Shown here: piece after piece, positions 1 to 11,781 of the stretch
How positions within the stretch are numbered: position 1 is the stretch's first letter
How the letters are laid out: the number at the start of each line of letters is the position of its first letter
NCBI RefSeq assembly: GCF_905475465.1
Contig: NC_062259.1
Span: forward strand, 10,054,501 to 10,118,500
Source of the DNA: Pieris napi
Lineage: Eukaryota > Arthropoda > Insecta > Lepidoptera > Pieridae
Reading direction: 5' to 3'
DNA length: 64,000 bases
Notes under the pieces: model-generated
Told to the model about the DNA's origin: nothing
Seen by the model: the letters and a program-made list of their open reading frames with translations, nothing else
Databases searched by the model: none
Made by a program: the position numbers and the translations under genes

Positions 1-106
1 CCAAAATTAAATTAATTATATCTTTTTTTTCATGTCTAAAAAAATAGCACTATTTTTGATATTTTTTATCAATCTAGCCCTATTTGAGATGTCATTTAGC
101 ACCTAC
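1..106. other. Intergenic, no gene seen
   Basis: AT-rich sequence at the window edge with no convincing open reading frame. It ends at the TTAA that begins the adjacent foldback element. Confidence 0.5.
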
Positions 107-1236
107 TTAAAGTGCCCTGTAAACGATCAAATTTGCTTGACAAACTTGTTTGTCAAACTTCACGTTTTCATCAAACAATAGCTTAGACGATCAAACCAAA
201 TATCAAACAAATTTGTTAAATTACTAGTAGATTCTGATTTCTCCTAATTTTACGTCGCAGTGCCGAGCGCTTACAATGAGTAATTCAGTTGACACATTTT
301 GGCATTGACTCTAGCACTGTGTATCAAGACAAAAAAAAGAAGACAAAAAAAAGAAGACAAAATTAAGAGATAAATTCTCTTGTTCTTATCCATATAATCT
401 TTTAATTTTTTTTCCATAACATCGGCATATTACGATAAACAGATATGAAATGCAACGTAAATTCTTTGTTCGTAATATTGCCACTCATATCGTCACTGAG
501 CGTAGCATCCTCCATGATGTCAATGCAACGAGTGAGATCTTGTTTGACAAACACCGCCGTACACGTTCAAACCTGTTTGTCAAACTCGACATTAATTCAG
601 ATTGTGCCCTGTAAACGATCAAATTATTTGTCAAATTTTACGTGTTTGTCAAATTATTTGATAGTGTACTGCTGTGTTTGAGGCGTTTGTCAAACAATCT
701 ACGTGTTTGATGAAAATCTGGATTGATGTCGAGTTTGACAAACAGGCTTGAACGTGTACGGCGGTGTTTGTCACACAATATCTCATTCGTTGTAGTGCCA
801 TCATGGAGGACGCTACGCTCAGTGACGATATGAGTGGCAATATTACGAACAAAGAATTTACGTTGCATTTCATATTTGTTTATCGTGATATGTCGATGTT
901 ATGGAAAATAAAATCAAAAGATTATATGGACAAGAACAAGAGAATTTATCTCTTAATTTCAACCATTCTCGACTCCATCGTCTTATTTTTTTTGTCTTGA
1001 TACACAGTACTAGTCTAGCACTGCTAGAGTCAATGACAAAATGTGTCATTTGAATCACTCATTATAAGCGCTCGGCACGGCGACGTCACGTTACGAAAGG
1101 AGAAACCAGAATCTACTAGAAATTTAACAAATTTGTTTGAAATTTGGTTTGATCGTCTAAGCTATTGTTTGATGAAAACGTGAAGTTTGACAAACAAATT
1201 TGTCCAGCAAATTTGATCGTTTACAGGGCACTTTAA
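107..1236. mobile_element. Foldback (long inverted repeat) element with TTAA target duplication
   Basis: TTAA at 107-110 and at 1233-1236 flank a 1122-bp element that starts AGTGCCCTGTAAACGATC and ends with the inverse. The arms run inward for about 500 bp each with roughly 90% match and several indels. As a result the same small reading frame occurs on opposite strands at 445 (+) and 873 (-). A second copy of the end motif (GTGCCCTGTAAACGATC) sits near the centre at about 603, so the element may be a nested or duplicated unit. There is no transposase. A TTAA duplication is typical of piggyBac and Kolobok elements, so it was probably moved by one of those; which one is inference. The many short frames inside are not genes. 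It ends about 230 bp before the Rrp6 start codon. Confidence 0.85.
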
Positions 1237-1466
1237 GAGATCGAGTTGGCAACACTGCTCTTGTCTCTACAGTCTACCCTCTCTGCCTCCTTTATTAGAT
1301 TTTATATTTATTTTTTTAATATTTTTGTAGTAGGAGACTGAAGATAGAAGTTGGAACTTGCAGCATAACCTTTAATATTATTGTTTTCTTATCACAGTAA
1401 GTGTGGTTAAGTTGTGAAACAGTTTTTTCAAGAACCGTTACATTTTATTTGAGAAAATCCACGGAA
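1237..1466 (+). promoter_or_regulatory. Putative promoter and 5' leader of Rrp6
   Basis: This 230-bp gap between the foldback element and the first Rrp6 start codon must hold the core promoter and 5' leader, unless an upstream non-coding exon exists. I see no clear TATA box. The mobile element therefore abuts the gene's proximal upstream region. Confidence 0.4.
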
Positions 1467-4400
1467 ATGGCTGAACCATGTGGAACTGCCCACGACCCTC
1501 CAGGTCAAATCGACCTTGATGAAATTACACAGGTCAGTATGTCAATTCTTGAATTAAAATGCTTTATTAATTAAACTTTGATAATTGGTTCAAATTTAGT
1601 TTTGCAAGTTTTCTCTATGCACGTGGATGATTTACGTCCGCCATAGTAAGTTTTTGAAACCTCGTTATTGTGAGTGCTGTGAAATCGTTTATCAAGATAC
1701 ATATGTGCTTTCGCGGATTTTTCATTAGACTATAAAAGGGAAATAATTCTATCACAAAATTCATATTTTTTTCGTATCTTTAACAGAACAGGCAATGGAA
1801 GCTCACCTAAATAAATATCTTTTCCTGTATCATTTAGAGTTCATACTCAAATAAATAGTAGCGTGATGTTATTTTATGTGATGTTTATCTGACATTTCTC
1901 AGATATGGACTACCAACAATAAAATACTTAAATCGAACTAGCAGTTTCCAAAGTAGAGCTATTAACCAAGTAAACAAGCTTATAAGATAAAATCTTTAAA
2001 TACAGTTAATGTTTTTGTTTCAGAAAGCCCATAAACTTTTGCAGGAAGCTATTGTAAAATCTAATAAATTACCAAGAGATTTGTCATGGAAACTTTATGC
2101 ATCACATCGCCATTTTAGAAATGCCACTGATCAAGTCAGCAAGAACACTATAGTATTATCTAATTATTTAATAAATCATGACTACCCCAAACAAGCTAAT
2201 TTTAAAAAGTAAGTCATTGGCTAATACCTTACAGTAACCTCTTGATTGAATTACATATAACACATATAATTTATTGTTACTATCGAACTATATCCAATTA
2301 TAATAGCATTAGCTAAAAGTACAGAAGCTTCTATTATTTCAAAAATACTGTTTGATCAACAAAAGTTTATAGCTATAATAATAACTAATATTCTGTAAAT
2401 ATTTTATTAGAAAAAAAAATTGAGTTACCCTTATATAGCAATAATTATTTATAACTACTTTTTGTTCTAAAGTATAGTAAAACTTTTTATGTTTATATGT
2501 ATTACTGTATTTCTAATCATATTGAATAATTCTTGTCAATAGCGGAGAAATAGAAAATAATTTAGAAAAGCTTATGGATATTAACAATGATGAACTAGAT
2601 AAAGTGAAGTTGAAGATTGAGAAAGTAAAAAATGGAGACAATCATACAAATGAGCAGATTTTCAACAAACCAATTGTCAATCCTTTCATGACATTTAGAA
2701 GGGTAATGCCATATTAATTACTCAAAATGATTAACATATAAATACAAATATTATCACTATTTTTATATATGTACTTTTTGCAATGACAATTATATTTTTC
2801 TTAATGGTATTAAAACTTCGTTATTAAACACTTAATACATATTTTTTATGTTTCAGAACAATACATTGAGTTTATTACCTGATAGTAACACAGTCATGCC
2901 TCAAATAAACTTCAAAGACAAAATTGATAACACTAACTCACTTTGGCAGCCTATTATTAAATATAAACCCAACAATATACAACCTCTTCAGGTCCAACTT
3001 GAGGTTGATGATGATGGCAATGATCTCGGGTAAGACTAATTTTTGTAGTAATGTTTGGTCATTGCAAATATAATATAAATTATATGATTTAATTACCAAT
3101 TTGTTGTGTCCAAAAATAGCAATTTTTCTAATAAAATTTATGTAGTTAATTGTTATCATAAAAACCTACAAGTTAAATATTATATTGGCATAATTGGTAT
3201 TGTTTGGGAAGTGTGTTTGCATTTAAAAAAAAAACTATCACAGTCTGTATTTCATAGTAATGGTTAATAATTGTTATGTAGCATCTCTGTCTTTTGTAAA
3301 TACTATTTGAAATCTTCAAATGGGTATTGAGCTTAAACATATCTGTCACCTTGTGAATCTGTTATAATAAACTTTAAATACTTTCATATACAGATACACA
3401 CACCCTTACCAAATTGAGTTAGATCTGTATGAACCTCCCAAACATTTTTTGGAAGAAGATGATCAACCCTTAGAATTTCCACCTCCAATTGAATCCACAA
3501 AGTTCACATATGTTGATACAATCAAACAACTTCAGAATCTTGTTGATGAACTACATCTTGCTGATGAAATAGCAGTGGATTTGGAACACCATAGCTATTA
3601 TTCTTACCAAGGTAGGTACTTAGTACTAGGTACTAAGTTTTAATTGATCATAATTATTATGTACTAGCTGGCCTGGCGAACATCGTACCGCCTAACAGTC
3701 GATTCTTTATTTTTTTTTAATACTTATTCTGCTATTCGGGACACCAGTCTAGCTAGTAAGATAAAATAAGAAAGTTGATAAGACAACAAATACATTATGT
3801 CAAAAAATTTACCTTCCCGGAACCCCTCCACTAACATTTGAACTTTATGATATGGTATTAAAGTTCAAATTGACTTTTAAGTATTGTTACGAATATTTTG
3901 TATGGGAATATAGAAAAGTGTTGTTTATAGACTTTTTTCACTAAATTTTTCTCTCCGTAAGAACCATCCTCGTACTTCAAGAAATATTATTAAAAAAAAA
4001 TCAGACAAATCGGTCAAGCCGTTTTCATGTTATGTCGTGACAGCGGAAAACGGGTTTCATTTTTATATATATAGATTAATAACATACAATCTATACTAAG
4101 TTTAGTTAGTCCTACAGACATGGCTATTAGTTTCCAAAAAACACTTAAAAATTTACAAGTACCCATAGCCCATAATTTGTTTTTTATTTGTTGCTCGGCT
4201 CACAGGAGTTATGTTAAAAATTCTTATAATATAAAAGTACTCAAGCACACCTTGATAGCTAACAAAGTGTGGCATTATAAAAATAAAGTATATTAATGTA
4301 TGAAAACATAATCAAGTTATGTTAAAAATAATATTATAAAAAAGATTGAAAATATTGTCTAAATATATTTAATTGTATTTGAATTCAAATGTTTACAAGA

Positions 4401-7400
4401 AAATAAGCATTTTCTAAACGTAACACAATGTTTTTGACCATAAAATTATATGTTATGATAGTTTCTAAATAAAAAACTAAAGTGGTCAAAGCAACAGTTT
4501 TATCAATGTCCTGAAGGATGTGAATAAATATTTTTGAAAGCGATTACTATTTACTGATAAATTTCTTATATTATTTCTAGGTTACACATGTTTGGTTCAA
4601 ATTTCCATTGCAAATCAGGATTTTGTGATTGATGCTTTGAAGCTCCGCGAACACTTGCATCTTCTGAATGAATCATTTACAAACCCGAAGAAACTAAAGG
4701 TAATACAAATTTGACTAAAACATTAAAGAGAACTAAGCAAAATTTCTTAGCGCAGGCGAAATGCATACAAAACCGATTAGCATTTATTAAGTACTAGCTG
4801 CCCGCGAACTTCGTTTCGCCTTAATATGATTTTTTCACTTAGCCTACCATTTTAGTAGTACTACGTACGAACTGGTACTACTCAAGTACTATATAAAACT
4901 ATTTTTTTCCTGTCCACAAAAACCATCCTCAGGGTACAAGTAATAAATAAAAAAATACTTAGCAACATGTTTTCGATTCATTTTTATTTATATAGATTTA
5001 ACTTAACCACATCTAAATTACCTAAATCTAATGGTATTGAACTGAATTACCACTTGTATAATTGCAATGTAACAGCTGTGCAAATTTAAAATATTAGATT
5101 TTTTGTGATGTATTTCTAACTGGAATTTGTTATCTGGGACAGTGATCACTTTAAATACACCAAAATTACACTGTAATTACAGTGATAGTTAATTACTTGT
5201 TCAACTAAAGTTCATTCACGCAATTAATACTTAAATTTAATTCAATCTTAATTTAAACCTATTAAAGTAAGATTTTTTTCACTAAATATATGTGTAAACT
5301 TATTGAGACAACACTATAAATCGTGTATAATTTTAGGTGTTTCATGGTGCGTGTAATGACATAAGGTGGCTACAACGTGATTTTGGTGTGTATGTAGTAG
5401 GAATGTTTGATACATACGAGGCCTCTTTGGTTCTTAATTTCAAAGGGAAAAAATTGTTAGACCTCTTAAAGCGATTCTGCAATGTTGAAACGGATAAAAG
5501 GTAAGTTTATTAATGTGTACATTTGAAAAACTAAAAGATTTATGTGGTGTAAACCCGATTAGACATGTCGTTTTTGTTAGGTCAATTTTAATTTTTAGCT
5601 TTGTATTGTTAATCCCTATGGCGGGATAGGTTAGTCGTATTTGTTGACGTGACAACGTCTTATAAATCGATGGAGCCGGCTGCACGCACGAAAAAACATG
5701 ACTCATGCGGCGTTACCTCGCTCTGAGGCGTTCCATTTAAGGCTTGAAGTGCAAGCGAGAGCGCGAAGCGACAGAGAGGCACAATCGGACTCCGCGCTCT
5801 TCAGCGTTCGACATCTGTCTCTCTCCTACTTGAGTGAGCGATTCGTGACGTTGTCACGTTCAACTATCGTCAGTAAACCGACTTTACACACACTTTTTTT
5901 TTGTAAAATAGTTAATTTGCCAGTAATCAAACTTCACAACATTCAATCAATGATATGGAAATCAATAATACTTTTCAGGGTCCATCTCGCTCTATTGCCT
6001 ATTATATTATCAAAGACAGTTGCACAAGCTTGTCTATGAGAGAGTAATTTCGAAAGTCATGTTACTTAAAGTTTTAAAAGACCAAAAAGCAGCCAACAAA
6101 CTTTTGATTTTTAATTATAAATACATATTTTAAATGTTTTATAGATATCAAATGGCGGATTGGCAAATAAGACCTTTGCCCAGTGAAATGATTTTATACG
6201 CCCGAAGGGATACCCATTATTTGATATATATTTGGCGCGAAATGAAAAAGTTGTTATTGAGGGATCCGAACGGAATGAATTTAAGACAAGTTTTTGAAAA
6301 TAGCAAGCGTATTTGTTTATATGTAAGTAAATTAATTTGAAAAACTATTAAATAACCTCTATATTTAAGTTACCCTGAGTATTTTTAACTGCGAAATTTA
6401 TAATAAATTGTAACTATTAAACAGTAAAGCAGTGTTTCCCAACGTGGGGCAATTCAATTGTTAAGGGGGCACAAAAAAGGTTGGGAAACGTAAAGGATCA
6501 TAACGCGTCGTTCTATTCAACTATATATTTATTGTAAAAAATATTTTTAATATAAATAATAATTTGTTGAGAGAATTTTTTAAATTAGTCCCAATTATAA
6601 TTGAGTTGATTCATACAATACAAATCTTTCCTCTTTATAATAAGGAGTTATTATTTCAGAAATACATGAAACCAAAATTTACACAATCTAGCTATTTGGA
6701 GTTATATAATCGGTCTAACAAAACATTCAACTCCCGGCAGCTGGCTGCATTCAAATTATTATTCAAATGGAGAGATAACCAAGCTCGAACTGCAGATAGA
6801 AGTGTTGAGTAAGTATTTAATACTAGGAATAAATGTACATACATACATGTATAGTACGGCCAATTTAATAAATCACATTTGACACCTAATCAAAATTTAA
6901 TAAGGTGGCAATAACTAAAATTATCAAATTAAAATTATAATATCTATAGGTATTAGTAATATATATAGTAGTTCTTTATAACTGAAATCGATTCACATTT
7001 TGAAGTCCGTATCGATTAATTCATTTTAATCGATGTTTTAAGCAGATCACTATGGAACCAAAACTGTCAGATGTCAAAAGTGGTGTATTCAATTGGTATA
7101 GAATAAAAGTTGTTAGAACAAATATTTAATAGGAAAGTTCTGTTTTTTAATTTGTCTTTTGATATTTTTATGTATGTTTGTTTTTTTATTTACTAATATG
7201 TAACTGTTGTGGTTGGTTGACTGTATTTTTTTTTTGGACTCTTGCTATTTGTCAAGTAAATGTTTGGGTCCATTATCCTTTTTGGAAGCCAGTTAAAACT
7301 TCTTTTATTGACATTTTTACAGATATATAATGAACAATTCCATATTATTCAAATTGTCCGAGGAATTACCAGGCGACACGGAAACTGCCCTGCGATGTTG

Positions 7401-10400
7401 TCAAGGTGCCAATCCAACTTTGAAAAATCATTTGGTCATGATACTACCTATATTAATATCGGTGTGTACTTATATAATATGTAAAATATTATTTAATCAC
7501 AGTAAAAAAAGTCTCATATACTTAGATTTAGAATTACACGTTTTTTATAATATATTTCATAATGTTAAAATATTTAAATTGAAAATTATAGTTCTAATAC
7601 AATTTTCTACAATAATTGTTTCCTACATGAAATGATCGAATTTAAACGATTAATATTGTTACAGTGTCGGGATTTACCGTTGGAACCTACTCTCTACCAT
7701 ACACCAGCGTCAATTATGAGTGCATTAGAACACGTCGAACAAGAAAATCAGAGTGAAATGTTACATGCATTTTCAAGGTAAATATATTTTGGTATTTAAA
7801 AACCACTACTCAATAAGCACTTACGGTAAGTTTTTCACACGCGTTAAAAAAATCATATTTATCTTTTTTAAATTTCGCGAATAGAACCCACAATTTTTGG
7901 AGCTCATTGAAATATCGTTAGACCTTCATGTTTTAATTTTAACGTTTCAGTGATGTGACCAAACAAGAAGAGTCATTAACAACTTTGGCGCCATACGTCC
8001 CCACTCCAGACATACTCGCCTCGATTTCTAGTGTAAGTATTGGTTTTGCTTGCGTTTCAATCTATATTTTTTAACTTCTGCTTTGAGATCAATTACAAAA
8101 GTGTTTTAAAGCTTGCGTGTGATGCGAATTGTTTAATAATCATTTTTATTTCATTTAAAATAGTAAATAAAAGAAAACATTCGAGGTTAAACAGAAAAAT
8201 TCAGTACCGAATTATACAGTTACTAATTATATAATATAATGACAATTTCAATATGTTTTAACTCAACTAAGATCCAAATCTTAATTGAAGATGCGAATTT
8301 TACAAAATAAAAGCGCGGGCAAGTGTTTTTTTGTAAAGCTTCTCAAATCATTAAACATTTAATGTACGTAATGTCACAATACGAATAGATTTGTTTTTGC
8401 TAGCGCTTAAGTGTAATTCATTTCGGGTAGCTGTACCATACTTAGTTGATGCTAAAGGTGCGTACAGACTATATAACATAACATGTTATACAACATTGCT
8501 ATACAACATGTTTCAGATAATGTGGACACTGGATGTTATAAAACATGTTATAATAACATGTTATTGATATGTATGCTAGGACGAACCCAGCATCTACGTT
8601 TTTTTGTTTTTTTTTTGTTATTTAAAATGGTTATAGGTTATATTGCATTGTTATTCTAATGTGTACAGTATATGTTGAATAACAAGGTTACATAATGTGG
8701 ACGTGTTATAAAACACAAGTTATATAATATGTTACATAGTCTGTACGCACCCTAAGAGAGCATACAACTGGGGACGTTAGAAACTATACAATGTGTAAGA
8801 ATGACACGTTTTGTTTGTGATTGGTCCAAATGTGGTCTGTAACTAAAGAGACCAATTACAATGCATTCGCGGTACTGACCAGCCCTGTGATTCTGTAACT
8901 CACTTCACGAACTCACACAGCGGTTTTCGCATCGGCGGTCGCTCTCAAATCAGTCGTGAAGCAGTCATTTTATGATTTGGCATTCTGAAAAGGTGGGAGC
9001 TTGTACTTTATTGTTTATCAGAATGCCAAATCATAAAATGACTGCTTCACGACTGATTTGAGAGCGACCGCCGATGCGAAGACCGCTGTATGAGTTCGTG
9101 AAGTGAGTTACAGAATCACAGGGCAGGCTTAACTATCCGTCAAATCGGACCCTGCGGAAACGCCTTGCTTAAGATATTAATGATGTTTTGTGCAGAGCGA
9201 ATAATAACATATGATTGTTGTTTAGCGAAGTATAAAGGCTGTGGTGTAAAATGCAAAATCTAAACATGTTCGGTTTAGATATTTTTTTCCTTTTGTATCC
9301 AAAAACAGATTGAATAATTCCTTTATTTGGAGTCTTGGCACCATAAAGGGTGGCAAAGGGACACACCCTTTTTTTTGAATTTTCGAAAATTACGAATATG
9401 TCGAAAACTGAGAGACTTACTGAGCATAAAACATATTTTCCTGGACCTGAAAGTTAAAAATATAGTAAATTTCTGCTACGCGATAAAATCTTAGTCTATA
9501 GTATAGTCTAAATGCTTTTGTATGATAAGTTTTGCAATAAAATCTGCGAAAATTCATGCTTTATGACTTATTGTTTGAAATAATGTGCGTTTTCGAAATT
9601 CAATCATTTCATAAAAGCAATGTTTATTTTAGACTTTGGCTCAGAACATTTACAGAAGAAGATTCCTTCCACCCTATGAGAGATACAAATTCTACCGTAA
9701 TCTGCTTCGGGTAAGACTCATAAATACAATTAAAATAAATTTTGTGTTGGGTAATTTTTAAGGGGATGTTGCGCGTGACAAATGTAGCGATGTATTGTAT
9801 TAGTATAAAGGAAATAGTTTTTTGAATACAGAAACGACTCCTAAATATTATTTACTGCTTGAAGAAGTTAAACAAATATTTTCCGCTGTGCTAGAGGTCA
9901 TACATGACTTAATAGATTTCGGTTGATACAACAAATCTAAGAAACATAAGACACATACTTAAAATACTTGCAACACTTAATCAAAAGTTGATAGTGACCT
10001 TTTACAGTCATTTGTGGAAATTGACACAACGACATAGTATATATATAATGAGACAGAAGTCAAGAATTATAATATTACATATATCTGTAGTAATGTTTCT
10101 ATGTATTTTCATAAATATATAAATAATAATACTTTGGAAAAAGTTATTTTTTTTTTGTAAGTCGTTATTGTAAAATCACATTAATAAACATAATTACATT
10201 ATTGCTGATATTCGTTTTTTCGTTTCGAAAATTTATTATAATTCAGAATGGTAGATTAATAATATGTACGGAACAGATTAACGAAAGAAATAAAGTGAAA
10301 ACCATTTATTGACTACATTAAGTTATTTTTGTCCATATATAATAATCTAAGACCTAAGTAACGAGCTCTTAATGAATGACTTAAGATTATGGTTCTTAGA

Positions 10401-10740
10401 CCTTTTCACTTAACAAAAATATCTTTAATTTTTTTAATTTAATTAACTATTAATTGAGATTTATTAAAAATATTTCATTGCATTTTAGTAGATAAAGGAA
10501 TATAAAAATATTGTATAATGTTTACAGAAAGAATACTTTGGGAAGCTAATCAATTATATCCAAGGCAGTGACCAGAGTACTGATCAACCTGCAAAAAGTA
10601 ATAAAGAGGATGCTGCCTACAAAGTGAACTCTGAACCCTATCTGCAACTAAAGTTAACCAATCCCGCTTCAAACGATAATGGTGAAGGCCCCAGCTGTAG
10701 TGGTATAAGGAATCAACAGGCCAATGTAACTGGAAATTAA
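1467..10740 (+). CDS. Rrp6: Exosome component 10 / Rrp6 3'-5' exoribonuclease (14 exons)
   Basis: Catalytic subunit of the nuclear RNA exosome, a 3'-5' exonuclease that trims and degrades rRNA, snoRNA and aberrant transcripts. Coding exons: 1467-1532, 2024-2208, 2543-2702, 2857-3029, 3394-3611, 4581-4699, 5337-5500, 6145-6322, 6660-6808, 7323-7461, 7665-7777, 7951-8032, 9633-9710, 10528-10740. All junctions are GT-AG and stay in frame, giving 678 residues. An N-terminal PMC2NT-like region covers about residues 23-110. The DEDD exonuclease motifs are all present: DLEHH (D257, E259), FHGACND (D315) and YARRDTHY (Y380, D384), making it the DEDDy type. An HRDC domain follows at about 425-505 (motif RQLAAFKLLFKWRD). 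The protein is shorter than human EXOSC10 (885 residues); the C-terminal tail is reduced. The start is the first ATG, read into a consensus donor (gtcagt). Confidence 0.93.
3664..4075 (-). mobile_element. Non-autonomous Helitron-like element
   Basis: Lies in the Rrp6 intron after exon 5. Read on the minus strand it begins TC in a run TCTATATATATAAAAATG and ends CAGCTAG followed by T, matching the Helitron pattern TC...CTRR inserted between A and T. It contains the 'cggtcaagccgttt' block shared with the copy at 32045. No protein is encoded. Confidence 0.6.
4794..4996 (-). mobile_element. Short non-autonomous Helitron-like element
   Basis: Lies in the Rrp6 intron after exon 6. It has the same ends as the 3664 element (minus strand TCTATATAAATA start, GGGCAGCTAG end) but is only about 200 bp long, so it is probably an internally deleted relative. 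Confidence 0.55.
5641..5866. repeat. Dispersed GC-rich repeat with short inverted ends
   Basis: Lies in the Rrp6 intron after exon 7. The motif GTTGACGTGACAACGTC at the left and its near-inverse GACGTTGTCACGTTCAAC at the right bracket about 225 bp that is clearly more GC-rich than its surroundings. From memory, similar sequence is common in moth genomes, but I could not search. The reading frame across it (5698-6039) is a by-product. Confidence 0.5.
6431..6491. repeat. hAT-like terminal remnant (small hairpin)
   Basis: CAGTGTTTCCCAACGTGGGG is followed about 40 bp later by the inverse GGTTGGGAAACG. CAGTGTTTCCCAAC resembles ends of hAT-family elements. It lies in the Rrp6 intron after exon 8. 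The piece is too short to be an intact element. Confidence 0.4.
8457..8751. mobile_element. MITE with ends GGTGCGTACAGACTAT
   Basis: A 295-bp element in the Rrp6 intron after exon 12. It begins GGTGCGTACAGACTATATAA and ends with the inverse ATAGTCTGTACGCACC. Internally it is rich in imperfect AACATGTTAT palindromes. A CTAA motif on both sides is a possible target duplication. There is no coding capacity. Confidence 0.7.
8882..9124. repeat. Near-perfect long hairpin (107-bp arms, 29-bp loop)
   Basis: The left arm 8882-8988 and the inverse right arm 9018-9124 differ at only two positions that I could count. The arms are more GC-rich than the flanks. The structure lies inside the Rrp6 intron between exons 12 and 13, so the primary transcript would contain it. 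I see no terminal duplication and no reading frame. It may be a recent foldback element or a source of long double-stranded RNA. Confidence 0.85.
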
Positions 10741-10834
10741 TAACTCAATAGAAAGAACTTTAACCATTAATTGGTCGCCTAAAGAGTTGTAGTAAGGTCG
10801 CTTTTTAATAGACTTGCAACGAATAGTATATTCG

Positions 10835-10912
10835 GCAGTATACCGAATACCGAATATTCGGCGGGGCTTCTGACCGAATAGCCGAATATTAGGCAAAAGT
10901 ATTCGGCTGGAT
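10835..10912. repeat. CGAATATTCGG-rich repeat
   Basis: Several overlapping copies of the palindromic motif CCGAATATTCGG and its variants lie just 3' of the Rrp6 stop codon, in the presumed 3' untranslated region. The reading frame over 10669-11016 (minus) is produced by this repeat and the antisense of the last exon. Confidence 0.5.
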
Positions 10913-11037
10913 TTTAGCGCCAGAAACTTGTACTTGTAAAAATGTAGAAAAGTTAGTTTTTCTGCACTATAACCTTCCCCTTTTAAATTTTGATTATGAA
11001 AATAATTCAAATGCATAGAAAAATTCTTAACTTGTTA

Positions 11038-11043
11038 AATAAA
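11038..11043 (+). terminator. Candidate polyadenylation signal for Rrp6
   Basis: A canonical AATAAA about 300 bp after the Rrp6 stop codon, on the correct strand and before the next mobile element. Other AT-rich hexamers occur nearby, so usage is not certain. Confidence 0.45.
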
Positions 11044-11781
11044 GAAAATGATTAAATTATGTACCTGTTTTATATACCAATGACTACTTAAATGATTATA
11101 ACAGAAATGAAAATATCAATATATCGCTGCTTTGCATGAATAACCGCATAATCCAAAAACACACAATTTTACAGGGTAGCTGTTATTTGAAAATTAAACA
11201 AATTTTTTACTGTCATAACTTTTCATGTATTTAATCAATAGAAGAATAGAATGTATAAATCGAAAGTGCATTAATCAAGGTTTAATTAAAATCTAAATAT
11301 ATAGGTTTTGAGCTGCTAATACCTTAATTAATAATTAAAAACTATGCTTTATTCGACTTGTTACAAAATGAGTTTTGGCATATTATCATGAATAGGAACA
11401 TAAATCAAAATAATATACTTGAGTAGTTCTCAATTTTACTTTTATAATAGTATAACTGGTAATATGATCTACAAGATATTCAGAAATATCTGTAATAGTA
11501 ACACAATAACGATTAAGATAATATTAAAGAAAAGTATGTTCAAACACAAATCAATTTATTAGTTTTATGTTGAAGCCATCGAAACAATTTTTTCTGTAGA
11601 ATAATACATTTCTGTTTATTATATTAGTGCATTATGCTAATTAACATGAAATTCAGAGATTAAACAAACCTGTGGAAAAGTATTTTTAGAAGAAAATGCT
11701 GTCATACAAAATATATAACATAAGTCCACAATTTGTTATAACTTGCAGTATGACTATAACCCAGATACCTACCGGTATGCA

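Noticed and set aside
445..1058. Several 60-80 residue frames on both strands
   Set aside because: They are mirror images produced by the foldback element's arms and have no homology or start context.
5698..6039. 113-residue frame in an Rrp6 intron
   Set aside because: It runs over a GC-rich dispersed repeat and intron sequence between two well-supported Rrp6 exons.
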